6,477 nt of DNA, taken from the NCBI GenBank assembly GCA_905235425.1, contig CAJOKY010000137.1, forward strand, positions 1-6,477. Direction: 5' to 3'. The DNA comes from an uncultured Selenomonadaceae bacterium. Its GTDB lineage: Bacteria; Bacillota; Negativicutes; Selenomonadales; Selenomonadaceae. The notes beneath the pieces were generated by a model that searched no databases, had not been told where the DNA came from, and saw only the letters and a list, made by a program, of their open reading frames with translations. Shown here piece after piece: positions 5,945-6,477 of this stretch; the stretch's first letter is position 1, and every line of letters begins with the position of its first letter. Made by a program: the position numbers and the translations under genes.

Positions 5945-5961
5945 CTGCGCAGATTATAACA
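5945..5961 (-). promoter_or_regulatory. Extended -10 promoter of sstT with adjacent palindrome
   Basis: On the minus strand TGTTATAAT (5961-5953) is a perfect extended -10 element. No good -35 is seen, because that position already lies in the heptamer array; extended -10 promoters can do without one. Transcription should start near 5946. The palindrome CTGCGCAG (5945-5952) touches the -10 box and covers the likely start site, so it could be a small operator, though it is short enough to be chance. Confidence 0.6.
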
Positions 5962-5967
5962 TAGATT

Positions 5968-6093
5968 TTAGGGATTAGGGAACAGGGATTAGGAATTAGG
6001 GATTAGCGATTAGCGATTAGCCATTAACAGCTAACAGCTAACAGCTAAAAGCTAAAAGCTAAAAGCTAACAGCTACCGGCTACTTACTAAAAA
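5968..6093. repeat. Heptanucleotide tandem array, 18 units with a sequence gradient
   Basis: The region reads as 18 consecutive 7-bp units without phase loss. Units drift from TTAGGGA (5968) through TTAGCGA (6003, 6010), TTAGCCA (6017) and TTAACAG (6024) to CTAACAG (6031, 6038, 6066), CTAAAAG (6045-6065, three copies), CTACCGG, CTACTTA and CTAAAAA (6087-6093). The TA at unit positions 2-3 is almost invariant (only ACAGGGA breaks it). The array fills most of the 186-bp gap between the divergent sstT and queH and ends at the queH ribosome binding site. Its period and TA core match the array at 121-222. Function unknown. Confidence 0.9.
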
Positions 6094-6106
6094 GGAGTAA
6101 AGCTTT

Positions 6107-6477
6107 ATGAAAATTTTATTGCATATGTGTTGCGGTCCGTGTTCGTGCTACCCCGTGAAAAAATTACGCGAGGAAGGTTTTGAACCGACGGGCTACTTTT
6201 TCAATCCAAATATTCACCCCTACCGCGAATGGCAACAGCGCTTGAAAACTGCGCGGGAATTTGCCGAAAAAGTTCAAATGGATTTTACCGCTGTCAATCA
6301 CTACGGCTTGAGAGATTTTTTGTCGCGTACGTCTGCAATTGTCGAAGGTATTGACGGCGACGATACTGTTAATTTTTATGACGGCTTTCACAAACGCTGT
6401 AAAATCTGCTACGCATGGCGATTGAGTGAGGCGGCTAAATTTGCGGCGGAAAATAATTTTGAAATGTTCACGTCAAC
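6107..6477 (+). CDS. queH: Epoxyqueuosine reductase QueH (partial, 3' end outside window)
   Basis: The first 123 codons of a QueH-type (formerly DUF208) protein, which reduces epoxyqueuosine to queuosine in tRNA, the last step of queuosine synthesis, in organisms that use it instead of QueG. The N-terminus MKILLHMCCGPCSC gives the family signature CCGPC (Cys8, Cys9, Cys12), followed by GYFFNPNIHPYREW (29-42) and RCKICYAWR (97-105; Cys98, Cys101). These cysteines are those expected to hold the iron-sulfur cluster. The ATG at 6107 has AAGGAG (6092-6097) nine bases upstream, partly inside the last heptamer unit. No clear promoter is visible; it must lie in or near the repeat array, because the upstream neighbour is divergent. 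The visible part is intact, and the gene is cut by the window edge at residue 123 of a family usually about 200 residues or longer. Confidence 0.92.
   Translation, partial: MKILLHMCCGPCSCYPVKKLREEGFEPTGYFFNPNIHPYREWQQRLKTAREFAEKVQMDFTAVNHYGLRDFLSRTSAIVEGIDGDDTVNFYDGFHKRCKICYAWRLSEAAKFAAENNFEMFTS

Noticed and set aside
5968..6093. CRISPR array or telomere-like repeat
   Set aside because: The units are 7 bp with no spacers, so this is not CRISPR. The resemblance of TTAGGGA to telomeric TTAGGG is limited to a few units with a different period, in a bacterial intergenic context.
6164..6391. 75-codon minus-strand open frame
   Set aside because: It is antisense to queH, whose CCGPC and CKICY motifs identify the + strand as coding.

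Overview
The window looks like chromosome from a diderm, lipopolysaccharide-making Firmicute, most likely a member of the Negativicutes (Selenomonadales or relatives). This is inferred from three things: a one-polypeptide WaaA-LpxK lipid A enzyme, strong Firmicute-type Shine-Dalgarno sites (AAGGAG, AGGGAGGG), and A/T-rich sigma-A-type promoters. The species cannot be read from the sequence.

Left part (1-2840, + strand): the last 40 codons of an unidentified gene, then a 7-bp-periodic inverted repeat array (121-222), then an 832-residue fusion of Kdo transferase (WaaA) and tetraacyldisaccharide 4'-kinase (LpxK). Two back-to-back terminator hairpins (2743-2785 and 2799-2837) separate this unit from a converging minus-strand operon.

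Middle part (2865-4515, - strand): a compact operon of five small genes, each encoding a precursor with an N-terminal double-glycine leader ending in VAGG. In transcription order they are a broken gene (4457-4157, intact length 92 aa), a 43-aa peptide, a 117-aa protein, a 120-aa protein and a 113-aa protein. A clear promoter lies at 4488-4515 with an A-tract upstream element. The first gene is frameshifted by an exact 22-bp tandem duplication; removing one copy restores a continuous reading frame. The leaders have the pattern cut by C39-peptidase ABC exporters, so these are probably secreted bacteriocin- or microcin-like, or RiPP-like, peptides. No exporter, maturase or immunity gene is recognisable in the window. 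This cluster is the most novel part.

Right part (4613-6477): sstT, a sodium-coupled serine/threonine symporter, on the minus strand with its own terminator and an extended -10 promoter. An intergenic run of 18 consecutive 7-bp units (5968-6093) follows. The window ends in the 5' part of queH (epoxyqueuosine reductase, tRNA queuosine synthesis) on the + strand. The housekeeping genes on both sides have no evident functional link to the peptide cluster, which resembles a small accessory island between them.
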